From the IMG/VR virus record IMGVR_UViG_3300010372_000012, positions 1-24,865 of that record: a stretch of DNA of 24,865 nt; one strand, given 5' to 3'. Source of the DNA: a virus. The position numbers were made by a program, and so were the translations under genes. The notes under the pieces are model-generated. The model worked only from the letters and a program-made list of their open reading frames with translations. It made no database searches and was not told the origin of the DNA. This document shows positions 6,610 through 13,467 of the stretch, in pieces. Positions within the stretch are counted from its first letter, which is position 1; every line of letters starts with the position of its first letter.

Positions 6610-7142
6610 TGCTATCCGAAGCTGACTTCAACCATCTGTACAAAACAGGGTACGCTAGAGCTTGTTCAATCTTCCGTAAGCAAGGGCTTGAACCTGACCA
6701 GTGTGACGATTGCGCCCAAGATATGTACGAGAGAATGTGGCGTTACCGACACCAGTGTACCGAGACGTACACCCCACTGAACTTCTGGTACTTGAACCTT
6801 CGTCATGCTATAGTTAATATAGTGCCAGCCTATAAGCGTGATGGTACATACATCTTGACGAACTCAGATGCGCTTGAGTTCTTACAGGATCATTACCCTG
6901 ACCCTGATGACCCTGAGCTACAGCTTATACTTGAGTCTTTCCTTGAGACCCTACCTCAAGAGTTAGCTCAGGATATCCTAGCTAAGTACAACTCAGTGAC
7001 CCAACAGGACGCTTACCAACTTTTAGATTCTTTAGGTTTAAGACCTTCTGGAAAAGAGTCGAAAGCTTATATGATGAGGATCAAGAGGTTAAAAGAAGAT
7101 CCAGATGTGAAGAGGATGATAGATGAATTCATTGGGAGATGA
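6609..7142 (+). CDS. ECF-like RNA polymerase sigma factor (putative)
   Basis: A 177-residue protein with the layout of an ECF sigma factor. Residues ~8-75 resemble region 2: ARACSIFRKQGLEPDQ, then CDDCAQDMYERMWRYR, which matches the usual D-x-x-Q-(D/E)-x-(F/Y)-x-R-x-W pattern for core polymerase binding, then NFWYLNLRHAIVN. After an acidic linker (PDPDDPE), residues ~103-175 give a helical segment like region 4, with SVTQQDAYQLLDSLGL and a basic recognition-type helix (AYMMRIKRLKED). phiEco32 encodes an ECF-type sigma (gp36, from memory) that directs host RNA polymerase to phage promoters; the size and the replication-gene setting here fit that. It would act on later genes, possibly the minus-strand block. 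The similarity is by eye, so the call is tentative. Confidence 0.6.
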   Translation: MLSEADFNHLYKTGYARACSIFRKQGLEPDQCDDCAQDMYERMWRYRHQCTETYTPLNFWYLNLRHAIVNIVPAYKRDGTYILTNSDALEFLQDHYPDPDDPELQLILESFLETLPQELAQDILAKYNSVTQQDAYQLLDSLGLRPSGKESKAYMMRIKRLKEDPDVKRMIDEFIGR

Positions 7143-7184
7143 GGCTAACGCTCTTATAGCTAGGTATCGTATGGAGGTTTAATG

Positions 7185-8637
7185 ATGTGGGTATTTGACC
7201 TTGAATGCGACAACCTACTAGATAGAGTCACTACTGTTCACTGCGGTGTCTTTCAAAATGTGAAAACAGGGGAGGTCAAAGAGTTTCGCCCACACCAAAT
7301 AAAAGACATGCTATCATTTATGGACAAATGTCCAATACTTATTGGGCACAACTCTATAGGGTACGACTTTCCTGTTCTTCATAAACTTTATAAATATGAA
7401 TATACCGGAAAAAAATTAGACACTGTTATCATGTCTCGTCTACTGTTCCCTAATAGACAGCTACCTAAGCAACTGGTGATAGACTACCAAGCTAAGAGAG
7501 CTGAGGGGTACACGGTAAGGATGCCGGGGACGCACTCCGTTGCATCATGGGGTTACACCTTAGGGCAGGGTAAGGTGGACTACGATGCTTGGGATAGCTT
7601 CGATGAGGAGATGATGATACGCTGTGTCACTGACGTACAGATACAGTGTATGATCTTCAAGCATCTAAGGGAACGCACCAAGCAACTAAACTGGCCTACT
7701 GAATCTCTTGAGGTTACATTCAAGTGCTTCGAGATACTCAGTAAGATGGAGCAGTACGGTTGGCTGATTGACCAGCATTTGTTACACCGTTCTATGTCTT
7801 TACTTACACATTGGATTAACAGGATAGACAGGATAGTTCATCCGTTACTTCCGAACATCGTAGAGGTGCAAGAGTCTAAGTCCAGTGGTATGTACAACTG
7901 GGTACGTAAGCCGTTCTTAGCGTCAGGTAAGTACGCCGCTATCACACTCAGGACTTTCCCTGAGCTAGATGGTGTAGATTCTAAGGATGGTTTAGTACAA
8001 GGCCCATTCAGTAGGGTATCTTTCAGACGGGTTAACTTAGACTCACGGAACGAAGCTGTCGATTACCTATTAAGCATAGGGTGGCAGCCTAAAGAGTTTA
8101 ACTATAAGACAGATGACAACGGACGAGTAATCAAGGATCACCAAGGAAACCCTATACCAACATCGCCGAAGATGAATTACAAAGATCCATTCGACGGGGT
8201 GCAAGGGTTAGTAGGTCAGCTTATAGTTAAGCGTGTACAGTGCAGGCAGCGTAGGTCTACACTGGAAGGGTACGCTGATAACATCAGGGAAGATGGCAGA
8301 ATATCCCAGCGTATCACAGGCATCGCTACCACTGGACGACTGACGCACTCAGGTATAGTTAATGTGCCCGGTGCTAGGTCGTTCTTTGGTAAGCGTATGC
8401 GTTCATTGTTCATAGCTAAGGCAGGGTACAAGATAGTAGGTACTGACTCTGTATCCTGCCAAGATAGGATGCTAGCAGCTAGGGCTAATGACCAAGCTTT
8501 CACTGACATGCTGCTTAATGGTGACAAGTCTAAGGGAACAGACGGTCACAGCATGAACATGAAAGCTATTAACAAAGCGCTTGAGAAATACAAGATCCAG
8601 ATATCAAGGGACGATGCCAAGAACCACGGTTACGGGT
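7185..8637 (+). CDS. DNA polymerase, family A (T7-like), exon 1
   Basis: N-terminal 484 residues of the replicative polymerase. The 3'-5' proofreading domain shows FDLECD (Exo I, ~4-9), HNSIGYDFP (Exo II, ~55-63) and a later RCVTDVQ (Exo III-like, ~146-152). The polymerase domain follows with ATTGRLTHSGIVNVPG, motif A as GTDSVSCQDRMLAARA (~419-434), and the first half of motif B, RDDAKNHGYG. The frame then meets TAA, but the first T of that triplet is the predicted last exon base. Two adjacent ATGs are possible; 7185 aligns with the T7 start (MIVSDIE) and has TGGAGG seven bases upstream. Joined to exon 2 (9398-9924) this gives 659 residues, a little shorter than the T7 enzyme (704). Confidence 0.92.
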
Positions 8638-9397
8638 AAACAAATCTGCCCCTTCAAGCAGTAATGCTTGTCGAATAACTATGTGAATTCAGTGGAACCT
8701 TAGCCAAATTTCCAATAGTGTTACTACTTCGGAGCATATAGCTCTTATATAGTACAACTGGGAATTGAAAGGTAATACTGAGCGAAGCTATGGGATACGA
8801 AAAAAGAAATTGTACAGATTGCGGTAAAGAGTACACACCTTGGCAGTACAACCAAGTAAGGTGTGGGGATTGTGTGGTTAAGAAAGGCAGTAGGTACAAA
8901 GGAGAACCTCCTCTTACTGAGTGTCCAACTTGTGGCACTATGTTTAGAAGAACATCTCCAAGGAAGAAGTACTGCAAACCTGAGTGCGGTGGTACACAGC
9001 GATTCGGATATATAGAATCTGCTTATGGACTTACCCCTAGACAGTACATAGATATGGTGTCGGAACACCAGAACAGATGTGCTATTTGCGGAAACAAGCC
9101 AGAAGAAATTAGTACACTACCATCGAACCACAAACATCTCTGTATTGATCACGACCATGCAACAGGAAAGGTAAGAGGGCTTCTCTGCCATCACTGTAAC
9201 ACAGGTTTAGGTCAGTTCAAAGATAATCTAATCTCTTTACAGAACGCAATTAAGTATCTCACAGAACGTGCAGAGACTATCTCGAAAGAGAGTACACCTG
9301 ATACGGATTCAGGTGGAAGCGCATAGCACCCTACATGGGTGGTGATATAGTCCGATACCCGCAGAAATGTGGGAGGCAAGGATGCCGTAACGATATG
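8638..9397 (+). ncRNA. Group I intron (IA-like) in the DNA polymerase gene
   Basis: A 760-nt self-splicing intron interrupting motif B. The exon ends in CGGGU; the internal guide GCCC at 8648-8651 pairs with GGGU, leaving the required U-G pair at the splice site. Exon joining gives TGG and restores frame: NHGYG-W-KFGASNKKLG. Other visible elements are P2 (8655-8660/8665-8670), P3 (CTATGT 8679-8684/GCATAG 9321-9326), a P4-like pair (8686-8690/8762-8766), P7 (GACTAT 9275-9280/ATAGTC 9347-9352), a GAAA-capped P7.1 (9281-9290), P7.2 (9296-9301/9309-9314), P8 (9327-9331/9337-9341), P9 (9358-9362/9369-9373) and P9.1 (9375-9378/9383-9386). The intron ends in G, as group I introns do. P7.1 and P7.2 suggest subgroup IA. 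Confidence 0.9.
8790..9326 (+). CDS. Intron-encoded HNH endonuclease (endonuclease VII-like)
   Basis: A 178-residue homing endonuclease that should cut intronless polymerase genes and spread the intron. It has two N-terminal zinc ribbons (Cys8/11/25/28 and Cys45/48/62/66), probably for DNA binding. An endonuclease VII-type HNH domain follows: YGLTPRQYIDMV, CAICG (97-101), the DHDH catalytic block (residues 120-123) and CHHCNTGLG (133-141). The C-terminal tail is polar. The ATG at 8790 has only weak ribosome-binding potential, as is usual for intron endonucleases whose translation is held down. The gene occupies the P6-side loop, but its last ~17 codons also encode intron core strands: P7 (5' strand), P7.1, P7.2 and P3 (3' strand). 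Its stop codon lies inside P3. Confidence 0.92.
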   Translation: MGYEKRNCTDCGKEYTPWQYNQVRCGDCVVKKGSRYKGEPPLTECPTCGTMFRRTSPRKKYCKPECGGTQRFGYIESAYGLTPRQYIDMVSEHQNRCAICGNKPEEISTLPSNHKHLCIDHDHATGKVRGLLCHHCNTGLGQFKDNLISLQNAIKYLTERAETISKESTPDTDSGGSA

Positions 9398-9924
9398 GGA
9401 AGTTCGGAGCTTCTAATAAGAAACTAGGTTCTATGGTAGGCATGGGTGCTGACGTTGGCGAGCTTATAGCTAATGCTTTAGCTGAGGTATCCCAAGCTCA
9501 GGCTAAGTTAGTACAAGATCTTGTAGCTCAATGGCGTTCAACAGCTCAAGTTAAGATGGGTCAGTTCGGTAGACCTGAGTTCTATAACGGGTACATTACT
9601 GGACTAGATGGCAGACCTATCTTCATAGAGCACGAGCATACAGTCTTAGTGTTCATGCTGCAATCAGATGAAGCTATTATGATGCAACTGGCTAAGGTAC
9701 TACTGTATGATAGGCTTATAAGTCTAGGCTGGAAGTGGGGAGAGCACTTTGCTTTCGTCGCTAACATACATGATGAATTTCAATGTGAAGTCAGAGAAGA
9801 CCTAGCAGAGCAGTACTCAAAGATAGCAGCAAGAGCTATCGTTAAAGCATCGGAGCAGTTAGGTTGCTCTGTTCTAGCGGAGGGTGACTCCTCTATTGGT
9901 GATAACTGGTACGAGACGCACTAA
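9398..9924 (+). CDS. DNA polymerase, family A (T7-like), exon 2
   Basis: C-terminal 175 residues of the polymerase. It opens with the end of motif B (KFGASNKKLG, equivalent to T7 FLYGAGDEKIG) and continues through NGYITGLDGRPIFIEHEHTV to motif C, NIHDEFQCEV, whose HDE holds the second catalytic aspartate. It ends GDSSIGDNWYETH, close to the T7 C-terminal pattern. The exon starts mid-codon: GG at 9398-9399 completes TGG with the exon 1 T. An internal ATG at 9433 could mislead gene callers into a separate 163-residue protein; splicing makes that unnecessary. The stop overlaps the next gene as TAATG. Confidence 0.9.
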
Positions 9925-10130
9925 TGAAACGTATAAAAACACAGTTCTTTTACAGGAGCTTTAATGGTATAAATGAAGCATTAGATAAACATGCTGAAGT
10001 TCAAACCCGCTTAATCGAGAGCATTAATGATCCCACAACATCTGAACAAACGAAAGAAAGGTACAGGTACATGCTTTCTAAATTACTAGAAAGCAAAGTT
10101 GAAGTATCGTCACTGATTGGTAAGGAGTAA
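9924..10130 (+). CDS. Small unknown helical protein after polymerase
   Basis: A 68-residue basic/helical protein starting in a TAATG overlap with polymerase. The central part (NEALDKHAEVQTRLIESIND, then KERYRYMLSKLLESKVEV) predicts two long amphipathic helices joined by a short turn, a helical hairpin. The first ten residues are basic and aromatic (KRIKTQFFYR). It has no known motif. It may associate with replication proteins, given that it is coupled to the polymerase. Confidence 0.65.
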   Translation: MKRIKTQFFYRSFNGINEALDKHAEVQTRLIESINDPTTSEQTKERYRYMLSKLLESKVEVSSLIGKE

Positions 10131-10132
10131 GT

Positions 10133-10396
10133 ATGTTCGTAGAAGTAAAAGGTAAAGACAAACAAGGTAATGATATCACGAAGCAAGTAAACTTATTGAA
10201 CGCTTCTATTATCCATGACATTAACCCAGACGACCCTGATAACAAGGGTAAATACAATTCAGTTATCTACATGCAGAATGGGTACGCTGCTTACAGTATG
10301 TGCTCAGCAGCTCAGTTAGTCCAAGCTGTACAAGGTAACGTAGTCCCAGAGCAAGCTATCATTCAACAAGGTGCTGCAAATGAATCCAATCAATAA
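10133..10396 (+). CDS. Small unknown protein (87 aa), beta-rich
   Basis: Starts at ATG 10133 with AAGGAG upstream at the end of the previous gene. The N-terminal 60 residues read as short strands (FVEVKGKDKQGND, NASIIHDINPD, NSVIYMQNGYAAYS) followed by a helix (SAAQLVQAVQGN) and a Gln/Ala-rich tail. This layout, a small sheet with one C-terminal helix, is seen in several small phage proteins of unknown role. I cannot assign a function. Its 3' end overlaps the next micro-gene by 17 bases. Confidence 0.65.
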   Translation: MFVEVKGKDKQGNDITKQVNLLNASIIHDINPDDPDNKGKYNSVIYMQNGYAAYSMCSAAQLVQAVQGNVVPEQAIIQQGAANESNQ

Positions 10397-10535
10397 AGTG
10401 TTATCATGTCTAGGGATAGCTCACATCATTGTGGCAACCATTCACCTTATTTTTGGTGATATCCAGTGGGCTACTTTTTCAACAACGGCAGCTAGTCTGC
10501 TTTTCATTCTATCACAACAACAAGAAGGTGAATAA
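10380..10535 (+). CDS. Small two-span membrane protein A (51 aa)
   Basis: An ATG at 10380 inside the end of the previous gene opens a 51-residue frame with AAGGTG about six bases upstream. It encodes two hydrophobic stretches: VLSCLGIAHIIVATIHLIF (~7-25) and WATFSTTAASLLFIL (~30-44), separated by a short polar turn (GDIQ), with a polar C-terminus. This is a helical-hairpin inner-membrane topology. Small holins, antiholins and superinfection-exclusion proteins can look like this, but no sequence feature decides between them. It directly precedes another small two-span protein. Confidence 0.6.
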   Translation: MNPINKVLSCLGIAHIIVATIHLIFGDIQWATFSTTAASLLFILSQQQEGE

Positions 10536-10538
10536 CAC

Positions 10539-10724
10539 ATGAAAGGGTATACCATTCTTTATGCAATGCTCACATATTTTTTTGCAATACTTGCAGGTTT
10601 TAATGCAGGAGCTTCACTAGCACTGTACGCCAGTGACGACCCTTTCTGGGCATCTGCAATGATGTGCACAGCTAGTGTAGTTGCGGCTGTATTCTTTTTC
10701 AAACAAACTAACAAAGGACAATAA
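10539..10724 (+). CDS. Small two-span membrane protein B (61 aa)
   Basis: A 61-residue protein four bases downstream of membrane protein A. Hydrophobic spans are YTILYAMLTYFFAILAGF (~4-21) and WASAMMCTASVVAAVFFF (~37-54), joined by a small loop with acidic residues (ASDDP). The C-terminus is basic (KQTNKGQ), so positive-inside rules place both ends in the cytoplasm. It shares topology but no obvious sequence with its neighbour, so the pair is not a clear duplication. Possible roles include holin-like permeabilisation or blocking of superinfecting phages; this is inference only. Confidence 0.65.
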   Translation: MKGYTILYAMLTYFFAILAGFNAGASLALYASDDPFWASAMMCTASVVAAVFFFKQTNKGQ

Positions 10725-10727
10725 CAC

Positions 10728-11399
10728 ATGCCATTGAACGTGAACTCAGCAAAGAAATCATCAGCTCCTAAGAAAGCTGGCCCTGTCCCATTAGATGGTG
10801 TGCAGTTAGGTGTGTTAGTACAAGTAGTAGACCTAGGTGTTCAACCCGGTGGTGAGTACCAAGGTGAGAAGAAGCCTGACTGCCAGCAGATCCGGTTAAC
10901 GTACGAACTACCTAACGATGTGCATGACTTCGACGGTGAAGAGAAGCCTCTGTTAATCTCTGAGACTTTTAACTTCTCATCACATGAGCTAAGCACCTGT
11001 ATCAAGCGTATCAACAGCATTGATCCCGGCCTTAAGATCTCAGGTGGTGACTTCGGTAAGCTAGTTGGTACACCTGTTATGATTCAGATTGTACACCGAG
11101 CAGGTAAGGGCAAGCACGATGGTCGTGTATTCGCTAACGTAGCTTCGGTATCTCCACTGATGCGTGGTATGACAGGCCCAGACGATACTTATAACCCTAA
11201 GTACTCGTACTCACCTGACGAACATGATGAAGAAGTCTGGGAAAAGATACCAGAGTTCCTACAGACTATCATCAACAACCGTTTAGACAAGCGTACAAGC
11301 TCTCCAGCAGCTTCTAAGTCAGCACCTAAGCCCACCCCACAGGCTGCACCTCAAGAACCAGCAGAGAGCGATACAGGCGCTTCTGGTGATGATTGGTAA
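10728..11399 (+). CDS. Single-stranded DNA-binding protein (putative phage SSB)
   Basis: A 223-residue protein that I read as the phage ssDNA-binding protein. Residues ~22-150 are strand-rich and fit an OB-fold: QLGVLVQVVDLGVQPG, QQIRLTYELP, KPLLISETFNFS, GTPVMIQIVHRAG and RVFANVASVSPL. A flexible Ser/Ala/Pro-rich linker follows (~185-212), ending in an acidic tail with a terminal aromatic residue (ESDTGASGDDW). Such a tail is the hallmark by which phage and bacterial SSBs recruit replication proteins. The gene lies between polymerase and exonuclease, as T7 gene 2.5 lies among replication genes. The start is the ATG at 10728. The stop overlaps the exonuclease ATG (TAATG). Confidence 0.7.
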   Translation: MPLNVNSAKKSSAPKKAGPVPLDGVQLGVLVQVVDLGVQPGGEYQGEKKPDCQQIRLTYELPNDVHDFDGEEKPLLISETFNFSSHELSTCIKRINSIDPGLKISGGDFGKLVGTPVMIQIVHRAGKGKHDGRVFANVASVSPLMRGMTGPDDTYNPKYSYSPDEHDEEVWEKIPEFLQTIINNRLDKRTSSPAASKSAPKPTPQAAPQEPAESDTGASGDDW

Positions 11400-12211
11400 T
11401 GCTACCTAAACCCACAAAGATATGTTACGACCTCGATCTTTGGAGTTACGACATAGCTTTTGCAGCTCAACCGAGGGGTGGCGAACTGCTACCCTTTAGT
11501 TACTGCATTAACTTGATTGACACTCGGTTCAAAGAGATCAGTGACAAGCTAGGTATCAAGGAGTTCTACGGATACCTTACAGGTAAAGGGAACTTCAGAG
11601 AGCAGTTAGCTGTATCTGATGTGTACAAAGGTAATAGGTCTCAGCCTAAGCCAGAGTACTACCAGTACGTACGTGATTACTTAATCAACCAGTACGGTGC
11701 TGTTGTGGTTGATAACATGGAAGCGGACGATGCTATCGCTATCGACATGACTAAAGACCAAGGGATTGTATGCTGTTCGAGAGACAAAGATCTACGTCAG
11801 GTTCAGGGCTGGCACTACGGGTACCGTGTAGGAAAGCAACCGGAGTTCCCACTTACTTATGTGGACTTTATCGGAGAACTGAGCATCTCCGACAAGAGTT
11901 CAAAGCTTGTGGGAACTGGGCTAAAGTTCTTCTTCAGTCAGGTCCTGACAGGAGATACAACGGATAATTACAAAGGTGCTAAGGGTAAAGGTGGTAAGTT
12001 CGCTTATAACTTACTGAATGAGCTGACTGATCCCGATGAGATGTACTTAAGTACTCTGTTAGTATTCCAAGATCTGTACGGAGAAGCTGAAGGTACACTT
12101 AAGTTCAAGGAGCAGTGCCAGATGGCTTGGATGGTACGTCACCTTAACCCCGATGGTTCACCTGTAATTATTTCTGGAGACAGAGGATTTTATTATGACA
12201 AGAATGACTAA
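11399..12211 (+). CDS. 5'-3' exonuclease (T7 gp6 / FEN-like)
   Basis: A 270-residue exonuclease of the flap-endonuclease/Pol I 5'-nuclease type, likely to remove RNA primers and degrade host DNA. Metal-binding acidic residues appear in order: YDLDLWSYD (~8-16), MEADDAIAID (~104-113), CSRDKDLRQV (~122-131) and LTGDTTDNYKG (~182-192). The last is followed by a helix-three-turn-helix segment (AKGKGGKFAYNLL). A TTG at 11393 is in frame, but the ATG at 11399 overlaps the SSB stop and is preferred. The 3' end overlaps the nucleotidyltransferase-like gene by 17 bases. Confidence 0.88.
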   Translation: MLPKPTKICYDLDLWSYDIAFAAQPRGGELLPFSYCINLIDTRFKEISDKLGIKEFYGYLTGKGNFREQLAVSDVYKGNRSQPKPEYYQYVRDYLINQYGAVVVDNMEADDAIAIDMTKDQGIVCCSRDKDLRQVQGWHYGYRVGKQPEFPLTYVDFIGELSISDKSSKLVGTGLKFFFSQVLTGDTTDNYKGAKGKGGKFAYNLLNELTDPDEMYLSTLLVFQDLYGEAEGTLKFKEQCQMAWMVRHLNPDGSPVIISGDRGFYYDKND

Positions 12212-13280
12212 TGAACAGTTCTCCCGACAGTGGGAGATAGCTAGACGTATCTGTAACTACAAGATACACAACTTACTAAAACCTACTATAGCTGGTGGTG
12301 CAGCTATAGATACGTACTTAAAGCGTGAGTGCAAAGACTTCGATGTGTACTTCCCTGAGTGTTTGCTAGAGCACTTCGATGTCAGTAATTTCTGTACAGC
12401 TATCGGTTTATCTGTAACATCAGAGGTGGATAGCGGAGTAGAGGTCATTAACACATCCAAAGAGTACGGTGAATGTACATTACGGTATATCATTAAGGGT
12501 GTGTTGTTAGATGCCCCTGTACATATTGAGATCATCACATGGAAACCTGTGAATGATAGCACTTGGCTACAAGATACTGATTCGATTAAATCATTCATAG
12601 CTAACAGCTACACACCTGATGATCTAGGCTCTCAGATTATAAGTACGTTCTCAGTTAACACAAGTATGTCGTACTTCTTAGGTACGTATGATGACAAGCT
12701 AGTTCTTCAGGTTCCTAAGGGATTAATTGGCTTTACGAGTCCATTACGCAGAGTAGAAGTGTACGACTTAACATCTACATTGATGGACAAATCGCTGGTG
12801 AAATACGATCAGTACTGTGATTCTCGTCCTTTCTTTTTTGATGATGAGGAGAAAGCAATGAGGTCTAAATCAATGGTCTGGAACTCAACTAAACAATCAT
12901 TCACTAAGCTAGGTGATTCTTTATTACGTATAGCTTCATTTCCTTATGATTACAAGGAGGGTTCACTTGAGCAAGAAGAACCAGCACCTTTCGACCGCAG
13001 AGATCCGCCAGTTAGTACTGACATCACAACATGGAATCTGTCCGGTGTGCGAGAGAGAAATACTACCGGAGCAAGCGTGCCTAGACCACGACCACTCGAC
13101 TGGGTTGATACGGTGCGTGCTCCACAGGAACTGCAACCAGCTAGAGTCGAAGCTCCGCAGCTTGCTGAAGAGATTTGGAGCACAGCTTTCACCTCAACAA
13201 CTGTTACAGAACCTAGAGGCCGTATGGATGGATTCGTCGCACCTCCCCATGATCCATCCAGACCACCTCACTGGGTTTAA
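12195..13280 (+). CDS. Nucleotidyltransferase-like protein with a suspicious overlapping tail
   Basis: Residues ~30-115 match the small nucleotidyltransferase fold seen in many phages: IAGGAAIDTYL (GG at 34-35), then KDFDVYF with Asp48 and Asp50 as the metal pair, and HIEII with Glu112 as a possible third acid. Such proteins move an NMP to an acceptor that is unknown here. The start at 12195 is inside the exonuclease end. The frame stays open to 13280, out of phase with the endonuclease VII gene for 314 bases. The overlapping ~104 residues contain 16 prolines and no lysine, unlike the first 257 residues, so they look like an unselected frame read across the next gene. A lost stop codon, a frameshift or true overlap are all possible. 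The catalytic part is the confident portion. Confidence 0.7.
   Translation: MTRMTNEQFSRQWEIARRICNYKIHNLLKPTIAGGAAIDTYLKRECKDFDVYFPECLLEHFDVSNFCTAIGLSVTSEVDSGVEVINTSKEYGECTLRYIIKGVLLDAPVHIEIITWKPVNDSTWLQDTDSIKSFIANSYTPDDLGSQIISTFSVNTSMSYFLGTYDDKLVLQVPKGLIGFTSPLRRVEVYDLTSTLMDKSLVKYDQYCDSRPFFFDDEEKAMRSKSMVWNSTKQSFTKLGDSLLRIASFPYDYKEGSLEQEEPAPFDRRDPPVSTDITTWNLSGVRERNTTGASVPRPRPLDWVDTVRAPQELQPARVEAPQLAEEIWSTAFTSTTVTEPRGRMDGFVAPPHDPSRPPHWV
12954..12960 (+). promoter_or_regulatory. Ribosome binding site deciding the endonuclease VII start
   Basis: AAGGAGG lies six bases before TTG 12967 and inside the open frame that begins at ATG 12946. Its near-perfect match and spacing make TTG 12967 the likely start and the upstream ATG unlikely. 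Confidence 0.6.
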
Positions 13281-13467
13281 GAAGCAGGCTAAAGCCATCC
13301 GTAAGCGCCTCAGATCAATTAAAACAGAGGTAGCTAGGAAAAGGTACAGGGCTGAGATACAACGCCTTACAGACGAGCACAGAGCGTTTATGGAGGAAGG
13401 CTCTATGACTAAAGATGAACTGGAGAAGTACCTTGAAGACAGAAATAAAGACAGACAAGCCACTTAA
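12967..13467 (+). CDS. Recombination endonuclease VII-like resolvase
   Basis: A 166-residue enzyme of the T4 gp49 family, expected to cleave branched DNA (Holliday and replication junctions) before packaging, in place of the T7 gp3 endonuclease. The nuclease core is visible: CPVCERE (zinc Cys25 and Cys28), CLDHDHSTG with Asp40, His41, Asp42 and His43, then Cys50 and Cys56 in RCVLHRNCNQLESK. The spacing of the first CxxC to the DHDH block matches T4 endonuclease VII, though its usual second CxxC is spread to C-x5-C. The rest is a basic helical region (KKQAKAIRKRLRSIKTEVARKRY) suited to dimerisation and DNA binding. TTG 12967 is the chosen start. The 5' part overlaps the previous open frame. 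Confidence 0.82.
   Translation: MSKKNQHLSTAEIRQLVLTSQHGICPVCEREILPEQACLDHDHSTGLIRCVLHRNCNQLESKLRSLLKRFGAQLSPQQLLQNLEAVWMDSSHLPMIHPDHLTGFKKQAKAIRKRLRSIKTEVARKRYRAEIQRLTDEHRAFMEEGSMTKDELEKYLEDRNKDRQAT

Noticed and set aside
7123-7182. A 19-codon ATG frame ending in TAATG at the polymerase start (possible leader peptide).
   Set aside because: It fits the coupling pattern, but there is no independent evidence; it could be chance in a short gap.
8654-9068. Minus-strand open frames of 107 codons inside the intron.
   Set aside because: They are shadows of the intron core and endonuclease, with composition typical of an antisense frame.
9433-9924. A separate 163-residue protein starting at ATG 9433.
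   Set aside because: It is the C-terminal part of the split polymerase; splicing joins it to exon 1 in frame and restores motif B.
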